The position numbers and the translations under genes were made by a program. DNA of 64,000 bases from JAQBQB01 sp963846925 (GTDB taxonomy: Bacteria; Gemmatimonadota; Gemmatimonadetes; Gemmatimonadales; Gemmatimonadaceae): positions 1 to 64,000 of the forward strand of contig CAWJXW010000019.1 of the NCBI GenBank assembly GCA_963846925.1. The letters are read 5' to 3'. Positions within the stretch are counted from its first letter, which is position 1. Each line of letters opens with the position of its first letter. Shown here piece after piece: positions 18,307 to 27,741 of the stretch. Below the pieces are notes generated by a model that saw only the letters and a list, made by a program, of their open reading frames with translations, made no database searches and was not told the DNA's origin.

Positions 18307-19156
18307 AGTAGATGTACACTTTCGTCCCGACCGGCACGTTGTCGTACAGCCACTCGATGTCTTCGTCGCGCAGGCGGATGCAGCCGTGCGTCGCCGCCAT
18401 GCCGATCGATTGTTTGTCGGGCGTCCCATGGAGCAGGTAGCCGTCGCCGAGACTCAGCTTGTACTTGCCCAGCTCGCCCTCGACCTTGCGATTCTTCGAG
18501 CCCATCGGCGGCATGTAGAGATAGTCGCCGAAGACGATGTGCTCGTCCGTGGGCAGGTCGCCGAATGACCCATCGCTGTCGATGATGCCGGCGGAGCCGT
18601 CCACGATGGTCAGGGTTCGGCCGTCGTCGAGGTGCACCTTCTCACCGTAGTTCAGGTGTCGGAGCCTGAGACCGTTTTCCACCGCGGTCTCGGCGTAGAG
18701 CCACTCCGGTGGCTGCCAGATCGGGTCGGCGTCCTTGGAGAGCACGGTGCGCATCCCGCGCGGCGTGGTGAAGTGCCATGCCTTGCTTCCGTACTCGAGC
18801 GTCGTGCCTTTGGCCACGGCGACCGGCGCGCTGAGCAGCGTGTCGCGTCCGGCGATCGCCCAGAGATGGCGCTCCTGGAGGGAGACCACCAGTCGAAGCC
18901 CCGTCGATTTGTGTGCGAGGTTGCGCCCGCGGATCCACGACAGGCTGTCGTCGCGCGAGCTGAAGTGCAGGGTGACGGACTCGTCGTCGTCGATCGAGGC
19001 GACCGAGTCCTTGGATGGGTGCCACATGCGTTTGCCGGCGTCGGAGCGTGGATGCCGGCCGCCCCGGCCGCCCTGGGCCGAGGCGTGGGATGGTGCAACA
19101 AAAAGGATCGCCGCTGAGAGCGTCGCGATCCATCGAAGCGTCAGTGTCCTGCTCAT
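18305..19156 (-). CDS. L,D-transpeptidase (YkuD)
   Basis: A 283-residue periplasmic enzyme with signal peptide (TLSAAILFVAPSHASAQ). The YkuD domain contains H243 in LLHGTPDKQSIG and the catalytic ATHGCIRL with H257 and C259, so it should form 3-3 peptidoglycan cross-links or attach proteins to the wall. Upstream residues 80-200 carry strands resembling the YkuD start (LRLVVSLQERHLWAIAGRDT). The gene is complete and the context is a group of envelope genes. Confidence 0.93.
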   Translation of the reverse strand: MSRTLTLRWIATLSAAILFVAPSHASAQGGRGGRHPRSDAGKRMWHPSKDSVASIDDDESVTLHFSSRDDSLSWIRGRNLAHKSTGLRLVVSLQERHLWAIAGRDTLLSAPVAVAKGTTLEYGSKAWHFTTPRGMRTVLSKDADPIWQPPEWLYAETAVENGLRLRHLNYGEKVHLDDGRTLTIVDGSAGIIDSDGSFGDLPTDEHIVFGDYLYMPPMGSKNRKVEGELGKYKLSLGDGYLLHGTPDKQSIGMAATHGCIRLRDEDIEWLYDNVPVGTKVYIY

Positions 19157-19269
19157 GGAAGTCGAAGTTGGCGGTAAGTCAGCGCGCGAACGCAGCGCTC
19201 GTCAATGCACTTTCGTAACCGTTCAAATTGCCAAATCCGTTCCATGTAAACGTACTCTGGCGCGCGAAG

Positions 19270-19320
19270 CGCGGCAGGCTGATGCGCCGGTGTCTCCACC
19301 GAGCCGCCCAGCCTGCCGCG
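19270..19320 (-). terminator. 3' hairpin of beta-barrel gene 1
   Basis: Arms CGCGGCAGGCT (19270-19280) and AGCCTGCCGCG (19310-19320) can pair. A closely related hairpin follows beta-barrel gene 2 at 20484-20532, sharing GCGGCAGGCTGATGC. No T-run is present, so a terminator or mRNA-stabilising role is inferred. Confidence 0.55.
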
Positions 19321-19392
19321 AAACGCGTACTGCCTTACGAAGTCGTGCAACCAGCTATTCGAGCTGTACCTCGCGCGTTCAGGCGCGATCGC

Positions 19393-20340
19393 CTAGTAGA
19401 AGTTCATGCCGAAGACGATCGGGACTTGGCGCGCCGAACGGAACGAGATGTTCGGGAACAGGTTGTTGGTGCTGTGGGGGTTGAAGCCGAGGACGCGGGA
19501 CTCGACGAACAGTTCCTTGTTGGCGAAGCGCCATGCCAGTCCGCCGCCGGCGTTCCAACCCCAATCAGTGTGCCAACCGGTGTCGAAATTGTCCACGGTC
19601 ACGCCGGTGAGTATGATGCCGTTCGTGGTCTGGACGACTCCGTCGCGGACGACGACGAACGCTCCGTCTCTCGTCTCGAGCGGCAGGTGATCGTAGGTGA
19701 CGAAACCACCGCCGCCCAGCAGGTACGGCTGGAACGTCACTGCGTGGCCGAACGCGCTCTCGATGCCCGGGATCGCGACTTTCAGATCGAGATTGAAGTT
19801 CCAGATGTTCGGGCTACGGGATTCGATGTTCGTGAAGTTGAGCAACGGCGTCGCGACCAGGAACTCGTCATTGTTGAACCCGAAGGGCCGACGGTACCGC
19901 GAGTACGACCCGTCGATACGAGCGCCCAGGACGCTGTGGATCGGTTGCCAGCCGAACTGCAACATGCCTGTGCCGCCGGTTTCGTTCAAATGCTGGAGCC
20001 CTCCGGCCGGAACGGTCACGCCGGCGGCGAACCCGCCGTAGAAGTTGCCGATTGCCGGAATCGGCCGCGTGATCGTCTGTACCAACGTGTCCGTGCGCAC
20101 CACGGTGTTCGTCATCGTCACGGTATCGATGCGTCCTTGCAGCTGGAGCGTGTCGGTACGGTAGATCGTGACCGTGTCGACCCTCGGCATCGGTGCGACT
20201 TCACCACTTTCTTTCTTCACCGAGATGCGCTTCGTCGAACGCGGGCGCGCATGGGTGGTGTCCTGCGCCAGTGACGCCGACGCGTCGAGCGCGATCAACG
20301 CCGCGCCGGCAGCGAGGACGAACGCATGACCCTTCAACAT
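19393..20340 (-). CDS. Outer membrane beta-barrel protein, paralogue 1
   Basis: A 315-residue protein with signal peptide (FVLAAGAALIALDASASLAQ). The N-terminal region is rich in Asp-Thr (VDTVTIYRTDTLQLQ, RIDTVTMTNTVVRTDTLVQ), followed by amphipathic strands of a barrel and a C-terminus ARQVPIVFGMNFY, ending in an aromatic residue as expected of BAM substrates. Its first 68 codons and leader are identical to the next gene. No homologue of known function was recognised. GGAGGAG lies just before the ATG. Confidence 0.75.
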   Translation of the reverse strand: MLKGHAFVLAAGAALIALDASASLAQDTTHARPRSTKRISVKKESGEVAPMPRVDTVTIYRTDTLQLQGRIDTVTMTNTVVRTDTLVQTITRPIPAIGNFYGGFAAGVTVPAGGLQHLNETGGTGMLQFGWQPIHSVLGARIDGSYSRYRRPFGFNNDEFLVATPLLNFTNIESRSPNIWNFNLDLKVAIPGIESAFGHAVTFQPYLLGGGGFVTYDHLPLETRDGAFVVVRDGVVQTTNGIILTGVTVDNFDTGWHTDWGWNAGGGLAWRFANKELFVESRVLGFNPHSTNNLFPNISFRSARQVPIVFGMNFY

Positions 20341-20477
20341 TGTGTCTCCTCCTCTCCACCGTCCTCGACTCGCCCCCGCGGACGGCCTCCGGGCGAAACG
20401 TGCTCAAGCGATCGTGCTCGTCTACACATTCCGAGCGACTGAAAAGCGTCGCGGCACCGTCGCAGTCCAGGGCAGGG
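20135..20477. repeat. 343-bp direct repeat, copy 1
   Basis: This stretch is identical base for base to 21330-21672. It covers the first 206 coding bases of beta-barrel gene 1 plus 137 bases of leader. Similarity continues with three mismatches to 20057 (21252 in the other copy). Confidence 0.95.
20369..20381 (-). promoter_or_regulatory. Conserved leader motif CCGCGGGGGCGAG
   Basis: On the minus strand CCGCGGGGGCGAG lies 28 bases before the ATG of beta-barrel gene 1. The same 13-mer occurs before gene 2 (21564-21576) and before the much more diverged gene 3 (22704-22716, 26 bases before its ATG). Confidence 0.5.
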
Positions 20478-20483
20478 CTGCGA

Positions 20484-20532
20484 CGCGGCAGGCTGATGCA
20501 CCGGAACCATCCGAAGCGCCACGCCTGCCGCG
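20484..20532 (-). terminator. 3' hairpin of beta-barrel gene 2
   Basis: Arms CGCGGCAGGC (20484-20493) and GCCTGCCGCG (20523-20532) match the hairpin behind gene 1, so the duplicated unit included this 3' element. Confidence 0.55.
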
Positions 20533-20566
20533 ACCGTTCTGTCCTAACTGACTACAGCCTGATCGA

Positions 20567-21535
20567 TCAATACCAGTTCATGCCGAAGACGATCGGGACC
20601 TGACGCGCCGACCGGAACCTGGGCAGGTCGATGCCCGTGATGTTGGTGTTATTGAAGAAGTCGTTGCGGCGCGAGTTGTAGCCGAGCACCCGCGACTCGA
20701 CGAAGAGCTCCTGGTGTCCGAAGCGCCATGCCAAACCGCCACCGGCGTTCCAACCCCAACTCGTATGCCAACCGGTGTCGAAATTGTCCACGGTCACGCC
20801 GTTGATAATGATGCCGTTCGTCGTCTGCACGATTCCGTCGCGGACGATGAGGAACGATCCGTCGCTGAACTCCATCGGCAGGTTGTCGTAGGTTGCGAAA
20901 CCGCCGCCGCCGATCAGGTACGGCGAAAAGGTGACCGCGTGACCGAACAAGCCTTCGACTCCCGGAACCTGGACTTTCAGATTGGCGTTGAAGTTCCAGA
21001 TATTGGACTGGCGGCTGAAGACGTTCGTGAAGCCGAGCAGCGGCGTTGCGATGGCAAAGTTATTATCTGAGAAACCGAACGGCCGGCGGAAGCGCGAGTA
21101 CGAGGCGTCGATCCGCCCGCCCAAAACGCTGTGCACGGGCTGATAGCCGAACTGCAACTGGGCTGTACCACCCGTTTCGTTCAAGTTCTGCAGACCGCCC
21201 GCTGGAACGGTCACGCCGCCGGCGAGACCGCCGTACCAGTTACCGGACGCGGGAATCGGCCGCGTGATCGTCTGCACCAACGTGTCCGTGCGCACCACGG
21301 TGTTCGTCATCGTCACGGTGTCGATGCGACCTTGCAGCTGGAGCGTGTCGGTACGGTAGATCGTGACCGTGTCGACCCTCGGCATCGGTGCGACTTCACC
21401 ACTTTCTTTCTTCACCGAGATGCGCTTCGTCGAACGCGGGCGCGCATGGGTGGTGTCCTGCGCCAGTGACGCCGACGCGTCGAGCGCGATCAACGCCGCG
21501 CCGGCAGCGAGGACGAACGCATGACCCTTCAACAT
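20567..21535 (-). CDS. Outer membrane beta-barrel protein, paralogue 2
   Basis: A 322-residue protein of the same architecture as paralogue 1: identical signal peptide and Asp-Thr-rich N-terminal region, diverged barrel strands, and C-terminus ARQVPIVFGMNWY. The barrel parts share many residues (FGYQPVHSVLGGRIDASYSR against FGWQPIHSVLGARIDGSYSR) but differ in loops. The pattern, an identical 5' end with diverged 3' part, points to recent recombination between the two genes. Function unknown; a porin or small sensor barrel is possible. Confidence 0.75.
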   Translation of the reverse strand: MLKGHAFVLAAGAALIALDASASLAQDTTHARPRSTKRISVKKESGEVAPMPRVDTVTIYRTDTLQLQGRIDTVTMTNTVVRTDTLVQTITRPIPASGNWYGGLAGGVTVPAGGLQNLNETGGTAQLQFGYQPVHSVLGGRIDASYSRFRRPFGFSDNNFAIATPLLGFTNVFSRQSNIWNFNANLKVQVPGVEGLFGHAVTFSPYLIGGGGFATYDNLPMEFSDGSFLIVRDGIVQTTNGIIINGVTVDNFDTGWHTSWGWNAGGGLAWRFGHQELFVESRVLGYNSRRNDFFNNTNITGIDLPRFRSARQVPIVFGMNWY

Positions 21536-21672
21536 TGTGTCTCCTCCTCTCCACCGTCCTCGACTCGCCCCCGCGGACGGCCTCCGGGCGAAACGTGCTC
21601 AAGCGATCGTGCTCGTCTACACATTCCGAGCGACTGAAAAGCGTCGCGGCACCGTCGCAGTCCAGGGCAGGG
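21330..21672. repeat. 343-bp direct repeat, copy 2
   Basis: Identical to 20135-20477 at an offset of 1195 bases, covering the start and leader of beta-barrel gene 2. Confidence 0.95.
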
Positions 21673-21739
21673 GCCGTGCCGAGATACCAGAATTGCAAAG
21701 GTTCTCGAAATCGTCGTGAGCAGACCGAAGCACGTCGAC

Positions 21740-21776
21740 AAAAAAAAGACAGCGACCTGAGCTCGCCGGTCGCTGT
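21740..21776 (-). terminator. Rho-independent terminator of beta-barrel gene 3
   Basis: Read on the minus strand, ACAGCGACC and GGTCGCTGT form a 9-bp stem with a 10-base loop, followed after one C by eight T. It lies 55 bases beyond the stop of gene 3. Confidence 0.92.
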
Positions 21777-21831
21777 CCTTTTCTCTACATCGCGACGCCG
21801 AGACAAGCGGCGTCGTCCAGCCAGCGCCCTT

Positions 21832-22677
21832 CTAGTACCAGTTCATCCCGATCACATAGGGCACCTGTCGCGCCATCGGCGCATTTTCCGGTGTGAACGC
21901 GAGAACGCGAGACTCGACGAACAGCTCGGTGCGTCCCCACATCAACGACGCGCCGCCGCCGGCGTTCCAACCGTTCTGATTCTGCCACGAATCGACCGGG
22001 CCGGTAAAGACAGCGGTCCCTTCCGGCGAGTTCACGCGCATGCCGATGTTCTTGAACGACGTGTGCGTGTAGCCGCCGATCGCGTACAGCGAGAAGAGGT
22101 GGCTCGTGCCGAACGTGTGGTGCAGGTACGGCAGCTGCGCCTTCGCGTCGAGGCTGACGTTCACGAAATTCCCGTGCGGCGGATCGATGCCGCGGACGAA
22201 ACCCGCGTCCTGAGCCGGCCGGGTCCAGTTCACGTCGGCGCGAACACCAAAGACCTTTAGCGCATCCTGCCATCCAACCTGGAACTGCGCGCTCGGCCCC
22301 GTGTTGTTCGGGTTGAAGATCGAGCCGTTGGGTGTGCTCAGGCCGCCGCTCACTCCGAGATACATACCATTCGGTAGTCTCACCGGCGGCACCGGAGGCG
22401 TGACGGTGACGGTGTCCACGCGAGTGATCGTGTTGGTTCGCGTCACTGTGTCATGCAGGGTGACCGGCGGCGTCGTCAGCCGCAGCGTGTCCGTGCGGTA
22501 GAGCGTCACCGTGTCGTGGATTGGCTTGGCGATCTCGCCCGCCGCCTCTTTCTTGATGGGAATGCTCCTGCTCGAGCGGGGTCGCGCTTTCGTCGTGTCT
22601 TGCGCTCCCGCTACTGCCGCTCCCAGCGCCGTTAGCGCCGCGGCGGCGGCCAGCAACCTCGTGATCCGTGGATCCAT
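21832..22677 (-). CDS. Outer membrane beta-barrel protein, paralogue 3
   Basis: A 281-residue protein related to the two preceding ones: signal peptide (LAAAAALTALGAAVAGAQ), the segment DTTKARPRSSRSIPIKKE, the Asp-Thr-rich stretch (HDTVTLYRTDTLRL, TRVDTVTVTPP), barrel strands and the C-terminus ARQVPYVIGMNWY. It is more diverged in DNA and has its own strong terminator, so it is the older member of the family. The leader motif CCGCGGGGGCGAG is retained. Function unknown. Confidence 0.75.
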   Translation of the reverse strand: MDPRITRLLAAAAALTALGAAVAGAQDTTKARPRSSRSIPIKKEAAGEIAKPIHDTVTLYRTDTLRLTTPPVTLHDTVTRTNTITRVDTVTVTPPVPPVRLPNGMYLGVSGGLSTPNGSIFNPNNTGPSAQFQVGWQDALKVFGVRADVNWTRPAQDAGFVRGIDPPHGNFVNVSLDAKAQLPYLHHTFGTSHLFSLYAIGGYTHTSFKNIGMRVNSPEGTAVFTGPVDSWQNQNGWNAGGGASLMWGRTELFVESRVLAFTPENAPMARQVPYVIGMNWY

Positions 22678-22872
22678 GGTCAGGCTCTCCGGTCCGTCCT
22701 CTCCTCGCCCCCGCGGGACGACAACTGGGCGGAAGACATCGCTCGCGCGAGTCGTTCCGATCGACGGTTCTCCGTCGCGGCAACGCCAACGTACTCAAGC
22801 ATAGGTTGTGCCGTTCCGAAAGACCAATTGCGCCGGGGTCGAATGGCCGCTTGGGCTCGTCAGACTGCCGCT

Positions 22873-24274
22873 TCAAACCGGACCCGACGTCAGCTCCAAC
22901 CGGACCGTAGCGACGCATCCCCGCCGGTCGCTTCGATTTGCGAGCGAGAGCGACCCGCCATGCGCCTCGGCGATCTGCCGGGAAAGCACTAGCCCGATGC
23001 CCGACCCCTGCGGCTTGGTCGTGAAGAACGGGACGAACAAGTTCGACGCGCTGGCCAGTCCCGGCCCCTCGTCTTCCACCATGAGTGAGAGCGTCCCGTT
23101 GCGGCGCGACCACCGGATGCGCACGTCGCCGTGGGTCTCGAGCGACGCGTCGGCGGCGTTTCGCACGAGGTTGATGAGCAGTTGGTCCAGTTGGTCGCCG
23201 TCGGCTTCCAGCGTCACCGCCGGCCCAGCGACGACGCGAACGGGCAGGCGCGTCTCGAGCGATGCCACCCGGCGCACCCACGCTCCAACGTCGAGCGGCG
23301 CCTTGTTCGGCGCGGGGAGCTTGGCGAGTCGCGCGTACGCCGACATGAATCGCACGAGCCCTTCGGAACGTCCGCCGATCACTCCCAGGCCGCGGCGGAT
23401 GTCTTCATCGGCGTCGGCGGTGCGCGTCGGCCGCTCGAGCAGCGACAGCAAGCTCCCGGTGATCGAACGAATCGGCGCGAGCGAGTTGTTGATCTCGTGG
23501 CTCAGCACGCGGACCAGGCGCTGCCACGCCTGGAGCTCCTCCTCGCGCAGCGTGCGGCTCACGTCGGACAGCACGAGGAGCATGTGTGGCCGGCCGTCCT
23601 GTCGGAACGATCCACGCCGCACTTCCCAACGTCCGGATCCCCCGGCGAAGGTCACGTCCATCGTTCGCGGCGACGCACCCTCGAGCACGTCGGCAAGTCC
23701 GACTTGCTCCGCGGTGCGGCCGAGCAGTCGCTCCGACGGCTGCGCGAGCAGGCGTTCTCCGGCGCGATTCACCAATCGCACGCGCTCCGCGTCGTCGAAC
23801 GCGAACACCGCGACGTCGATCTCCGCCATGACGGTGCGGAGCAACGCCGTCGCTTCCATCGCGCCGAGCCGCTGCGCGCGGAGCGTCTCGCCGAGGAGGT
23901 TGGATTCCATGAACGCGAGACCGAGCGCGTCGTCGCGGTCGGCGCCGCGCGCGCGGATCGAGTAGTCTCCCTCGCGCAGCGCGGCCAGCATGTTGGACAG
24001 CGTCTGCAGCGGGCGCACGACGCGCTCTCGCAGGACGATCGCGAAGGCCAGCCACGCACCCACGACGACGAGGCCGAGCGTCCAGCGCACGCTCGGGCTG
24101 AAGTCGCCGCGCCAGAGCAGAATCATCGAGACCGCAACGCCGGGGAAGCCGGCGAGCAGCGCCAGCCGGAAGATCAGCCGTTCGTGGTGCGGCTCGCGCG
24201 GCGGCTGGCCGGGCCTCGGCGTGGAGCCCCCCCGAGACTGCGGTGGACGGCGGCGTCCGGCGGCTAGAGGCCAT
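22873..24274 (-). CDS. NtrY-type membrane sensor histidine kinase, one +1 frameshift
   Basis: The protein has two transmembrane helices near the N-terminus (FRLALLAGFPGVAVSMILLW and WTLGLVVVGAWLAFAIVL), a HAMP-like stretch, a PAS domain (VMAEIDVAVFAFDDAERVRLVNRAGERLL), a HisKA helix VLSHEINNSLAPIRSI with the phospho-histidine, and an ATPase domain with NLVRNAADAS, DEGPGL and PQGSGIGL. No ATG exists in that frame. The ATG at 24274, overlapping the stop of the regulator gene, reads SSRRTPPSTAVSG and meets the main frame if one base is removed from a run of seven identical bases at 24227-24233. That gives a complete protein and is the likely true gene. Confidence 0.85.
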
Positions 24275-25634
24275 GCGACGCGATGCGCCGGTAGAGCGCG
24301 CTCCGCGACAAGCCGAGCGCCTGCGCGGCGCGGCTCACGTTGCCATCGTACCGCGATAGCGCTTTTTGAATGAGCATCTTCTCGACGTCCTCGAGCGGCA
24401 GCTCGTCCAGGCGCGGGACCCCGCCCGACGCCGACGCGCCGGCGCGCAGCCCGAGGTCCGACGCGCGGACCTGGTCGCCGGCCGCCATCAGCACCGAACG
24501 CTCCACCGCGTGGTCCAGCTCGCGGATGTTGCCGGGCCACGAGTGCGCGAGGAGGGCCTGCATGCCGCCTGCGTCGAAGCCGGACAGGGCCTTGTGGTAG
24601 CGCGTCGCGTGACGCCTGAGGAAGTGCGCGGCCAGCGCGGGAATGTCTTCGCGGCGGTCGCGCAGCGGCGGCAGGTTGATCTCGATCGTATTGAGCCGGA
24701 AGAGCAGGTCCTCGCGGAAGCGACCTTCCGCGACCTCCTGCTGCAGGTTCGCGTTCGTCGCCGACACGACGCGGGCGTCGACGTGCCGAGCCTTGGACGA
24801 TCCGACCCGCTCGACGTCGCCGGTCTGAAGCACGCGCAGCAGCTTGGACTGGAGACCCAGCGATACCGTGCCGATCTCGTCGAGGAAGATCGTCCCGCCG
24901 TCGGCCAGCTCGAAGCGTCCCACACGATCCGACTTGGCGTCGGTGAACGCGCCGCGCACGTGGCCGAACAGCTCGCTCTCGAACACGCCCTCGGACAGGC
25001 CGCCCAAGTTCACGGCGATGAACGACCGCGACGCTCGCGGCGAGGCCGCGTGCAGCCACTGCGCGACGAGCTCCTTGCCGGTGCCGTGCTCGCCCGTGAT
25101 GAGCACGTTCGCGTCCGACGGGCCGATCCGTTCCATCAGCTCGACGATCGGCTTCATCCGCGGCGACTCGGCGATCATCCGCGGCAAATGGTCGCGGCGG
25201 AGCAGGCGATTCTCCGACTCGAGCCGCTGTGCGCGGCGCAGCGCGCGGCCGAGCTCCACCTGTACGCCGAGGATCGACACGAGCCGGGCGTTGTCCCACG
25301 GCTTCTCGACGTAGTCGCGGGCGCCGCGCCGCATGGCCTCGACGGCGTTGTCGATGCTCCCCCACGCCGTCATGACGACCACCGGCATGTGCGGCTCGAG
25401 CGTTTGCACCGACGCCAGGAGGTCGAGGCCTTCTTTCCCCGACGTCGTGTCGCGCGTGTAGTTCATGTCGAGCAGCATCGCGTCGAAGTCGCGCCGCTCG
25501 AGTGCGGCGAGCGCGGCGCTCGGCGAGTTCACCGTGTGGACGTCGAAGCCGTTTCCTTTGAGCAGCAGCCGCAACGCTTCGAGCACGTCCGGCTGGTCGT
25601 CGGCCACCAGAATGTCGGGCTTGTCAGCGGTCAT
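24264..25634 (-). CDS. Sigma-54-dependent response regulator, NtrC family
   Basis: A 456-residue activator. The receiver domain has phosphoacceptor D56 (LLDMNY) and K111; the AAA+ domain has Walker A GEHGTGKE (181-188), the sigma-54-contacting loop as GAFTDA, and Walker B GGTIFLDEIG with arginine fingers in FREDLLFRLN. The C-terminal Fis-type helix-turn-helix reads GNVSRAAQALGLSRSALYRRI. It is the cognate regulator of the overlapping sensor kinase gene. Targets are unknown. Confidence 0.94.
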   Translation of the reverse strand: MTADKPDILVADDQPDVLEALRLLLKGNGFDVHTVNSPSAALAALERRDFDAMLLDMNYTRDTTSGKEGLDLLASVQTLEPHMPVVVMTAWGSIDNAVEAMRRGARDYVEKPWDNARLVSILGVQVELGRALRRAQRLESENRLLRRDHLPRMIAESPRMKPIVELMERIGPSDANVLITGEHGTGKELVAQWLHAASPRASRSFIAVNLGGLSEGVFESELFGHVRGAFTDAKSDRVGRFELADGGTIFLDEIGTVSLGLQSKLLRVLQTGDVERVGSSKARHVDARVVSATNANLQQEVAEGRFREDLLFRLNTIEINLPPLRDRREDIPALAAHFLRRHATRYHKALSGFDAGGMQALLAHSWPGNIRELDHAVERSVLMAAGDQVRASDLGLRAGASASGGVPRLDELPLEDVEKMLIQKALSRYDGNVSRAAQALGLSRSALYRRIASHGL

Positions 25635-25733
25635 CAGGAAAAACTTACCGGCCGCCTCTGGCCCACGTCACTCCGCTCGACGGAGAATCGTCGGGTCGTT
25701 CGGCGCCGCATACATCTTGCGACCCCTGCGCGC

Positions 25734-27502
25734 ATGGCCAGCGCTCCGCGCATGCGCATGCTCAACCGTCGCCCGCCGCCGCTCGTCGACCCGCGCGGCG
25801 GTGATATCGAGACGGACGCATCGAGCCCCGAGCGACGTTCGCTCCTCGCGATTGCCGGCAATCTGCTCGCCGAGGTCAGTCTGCCGAAGATGGCGGTGGC
25901 GCTCGGAATGCTCATCGTGGTGCCGGCCGTGCTCGTTGGCCTCGCCCCGATCGTCGCGACGATCTGGGCCCGCAAGCTGTCGACCACGCCTGGAACCAGC
26001 GGCGTGGAGCTTTCCTCTTCATCGCCGCGCTCATCGCGTTGGCCTGGTATGGAGGCCGGCCGCTGTTCCGCGTCGTCGAACGGAGCTTCTGGTCACTGAA
26101 CGCGATGGCGATCCAGCCCGGCTACGTCGCTTGGCGCGAACTCCTGCTTCATATATCCGGGCGCCTGACCGCCGGCGCGGCGAGCGAGGGCACGCGGTCG
26201 CGCGGGCGCGCGGCGGCGTCGGCCCTGTCGGGCCTGATCATCTGCTTGCTCGCGCTCGTGGTGTTGCGACTTGTCTGGCCGGCGACGCACTGGGTTGGAA
26301 CGCTTTCCGATTTTCGAACGCCGCACTGGCTCGTCCTCACGGCGCTCGCCAATGCCACGGCCGTCGGGGCGGCGTACCTCACCGTCGCCGGGCTGGTGTG
26401 GGGGATCGCCGATGCGACGATGCCGCAACCGCGCGAGCTCGACACCTTCCGATCGCCGGGCGATTTCGTTCGTTCCTGGCGCGTGGCCCATCTGTCGGAC
26501 ATTCACGTCGTCGGCGAACGCTACGGCTTTCGACTCGGCAGCGGACGCGCCGGACCCCGAGGCAACGATGGACTCGTCGCCGCTCTCGAGCGCCTCGACG
26601 AGCTTCATCGTCGCCAGCCTCTCGACGCGATCGTCATCACGGGGGACCTGACCGACGCGGGCACGTCCGCGGAATGGAGCGAGCTGCTCGACACCCTCGC
26701 CGCCTTTCCACGCCTCGAGCCGCTCATCGTCGCGCTGCCCGGCAATCACGATTTGAACATCGTCGATCGTGCGAATCCCGCCCGCCTCGACCTGCCGACG
26801 AGTCCGAAGAAACGCCTCCGCGAAGTGCGCACGCTGTCGGCGCTGGCCGCAATACAGGGAACGCGCGTCCAGGTGGTCGACGACAAGGAGCGCCGCGTGG
26901 GGCCGTCACTCGATCAAGCGCTCTGGCCAAAGGCCGACGACATCGTCGAATTCGCCGACGGCGGCGCCCGCCGCATGGGAAAGGTCAGCGACGAATGCTG
27001 GTCCGCCGCCTTTCCAATGGTGCGGCCGCCGGAACGCGACGATGGCCTCGGCATCATCGTGCTGAACTCCAACGCCGAGACCCATTTCTCGTTCACGAAT
27101 GCGCTGGGCCTCGTCCCGGCGGAAGAGGCGCACGCGCTCGAGATCGCGACGCGGGCGTTCCCGCGTGCGTGCTGGATCGTCGCCTTGCACCATCACATCG
27201 TCGAGCACCCCAAGCTCGGCCACGCGCTCGCCGAACGCATCGGAACGACGCTGATCAACGGAAACTGGTTCACGCGTCGCTTGCAGCGAGTCGCGTCCCG
27301 CACCGTGGTCATGCACGGGCACCGCCACATCGATTGGATGGGCCAGTGTGGCGACTTGCTGATTCTCTCCGCGCCGTCGGCGGTGATGCCCGCGACGAAG
27401 GGCGACGCGGTCTATTTCTATTTGCACACCGTCGGCGTCGACGCGTCCGGCCACGTCGGACTCGGGACTCCGGAGCGGGTCGACCTGCGCTTGTCGAGGT
27501 AG
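25734..27502 (+). CDS. Membrane metallophosphoesterase, one frameshift
   Basis: The N-terminal part (LPKMAVALGMLIVVPAVLVGL helix) lies in one frame up to TIWARKL and continues in another from VDHAWNQRRGAFLFIAALIAL; one base is missing near 25976-25980. Further helices include SALSGLIICLLALVVLRLVW and LANATAVGAAYLTVAGLVWG. The C-terminal half is a calcineurin-like phosphoesterase with the metal motifs LSDIHV, ITGDLTD, LPGNHD, LHHHIVEH and MHGHRHID, all intact. Such proteins hydrolyse phosphodiesters or lipid phosphates such as UDP-diacylglucosamine; the substrate here cannot be told. Divergent from the NtrC-type regulator. Confidence 0.85.
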
Positions 27503-27741
27503 AGCGCGGTTATCCGAGCGGCTTCGCTTTCTCGCGCCGATGCTCGTCTTTGGATCGACCGATCATCGTCGCTTCGCGTCGCGCTCACGCGGTCGAAACT
27601 CTTTGCGCGCGAATAGGTCCTTCGCCCAATTCCAGAAGCGTAAGCGCGAGTCAATCGTTGCTCGATTGCGCGAGAATCGGCTCGCCAGCCGCGGTGATCG
27701 GCGAGTCGAGCCATCGCCGGCTGCGGAGGGCGGCACGGACC

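Noticed and set aside
24366..26099. A 577-residue plus-strand frame across the NtrC gene
   Set aside because: It is the antisense shadow of the response regulator; only its final part (from 25734) is real, as the start of the phosphoesterase.
26039..27502. A separate 487-residue phosphoesterase starting at 26039
   Set aside because: The upstream frame encodes a matching membrane segment that joins smoothly if one missing base near 25978 is restored, so a single longer gene is more likely.
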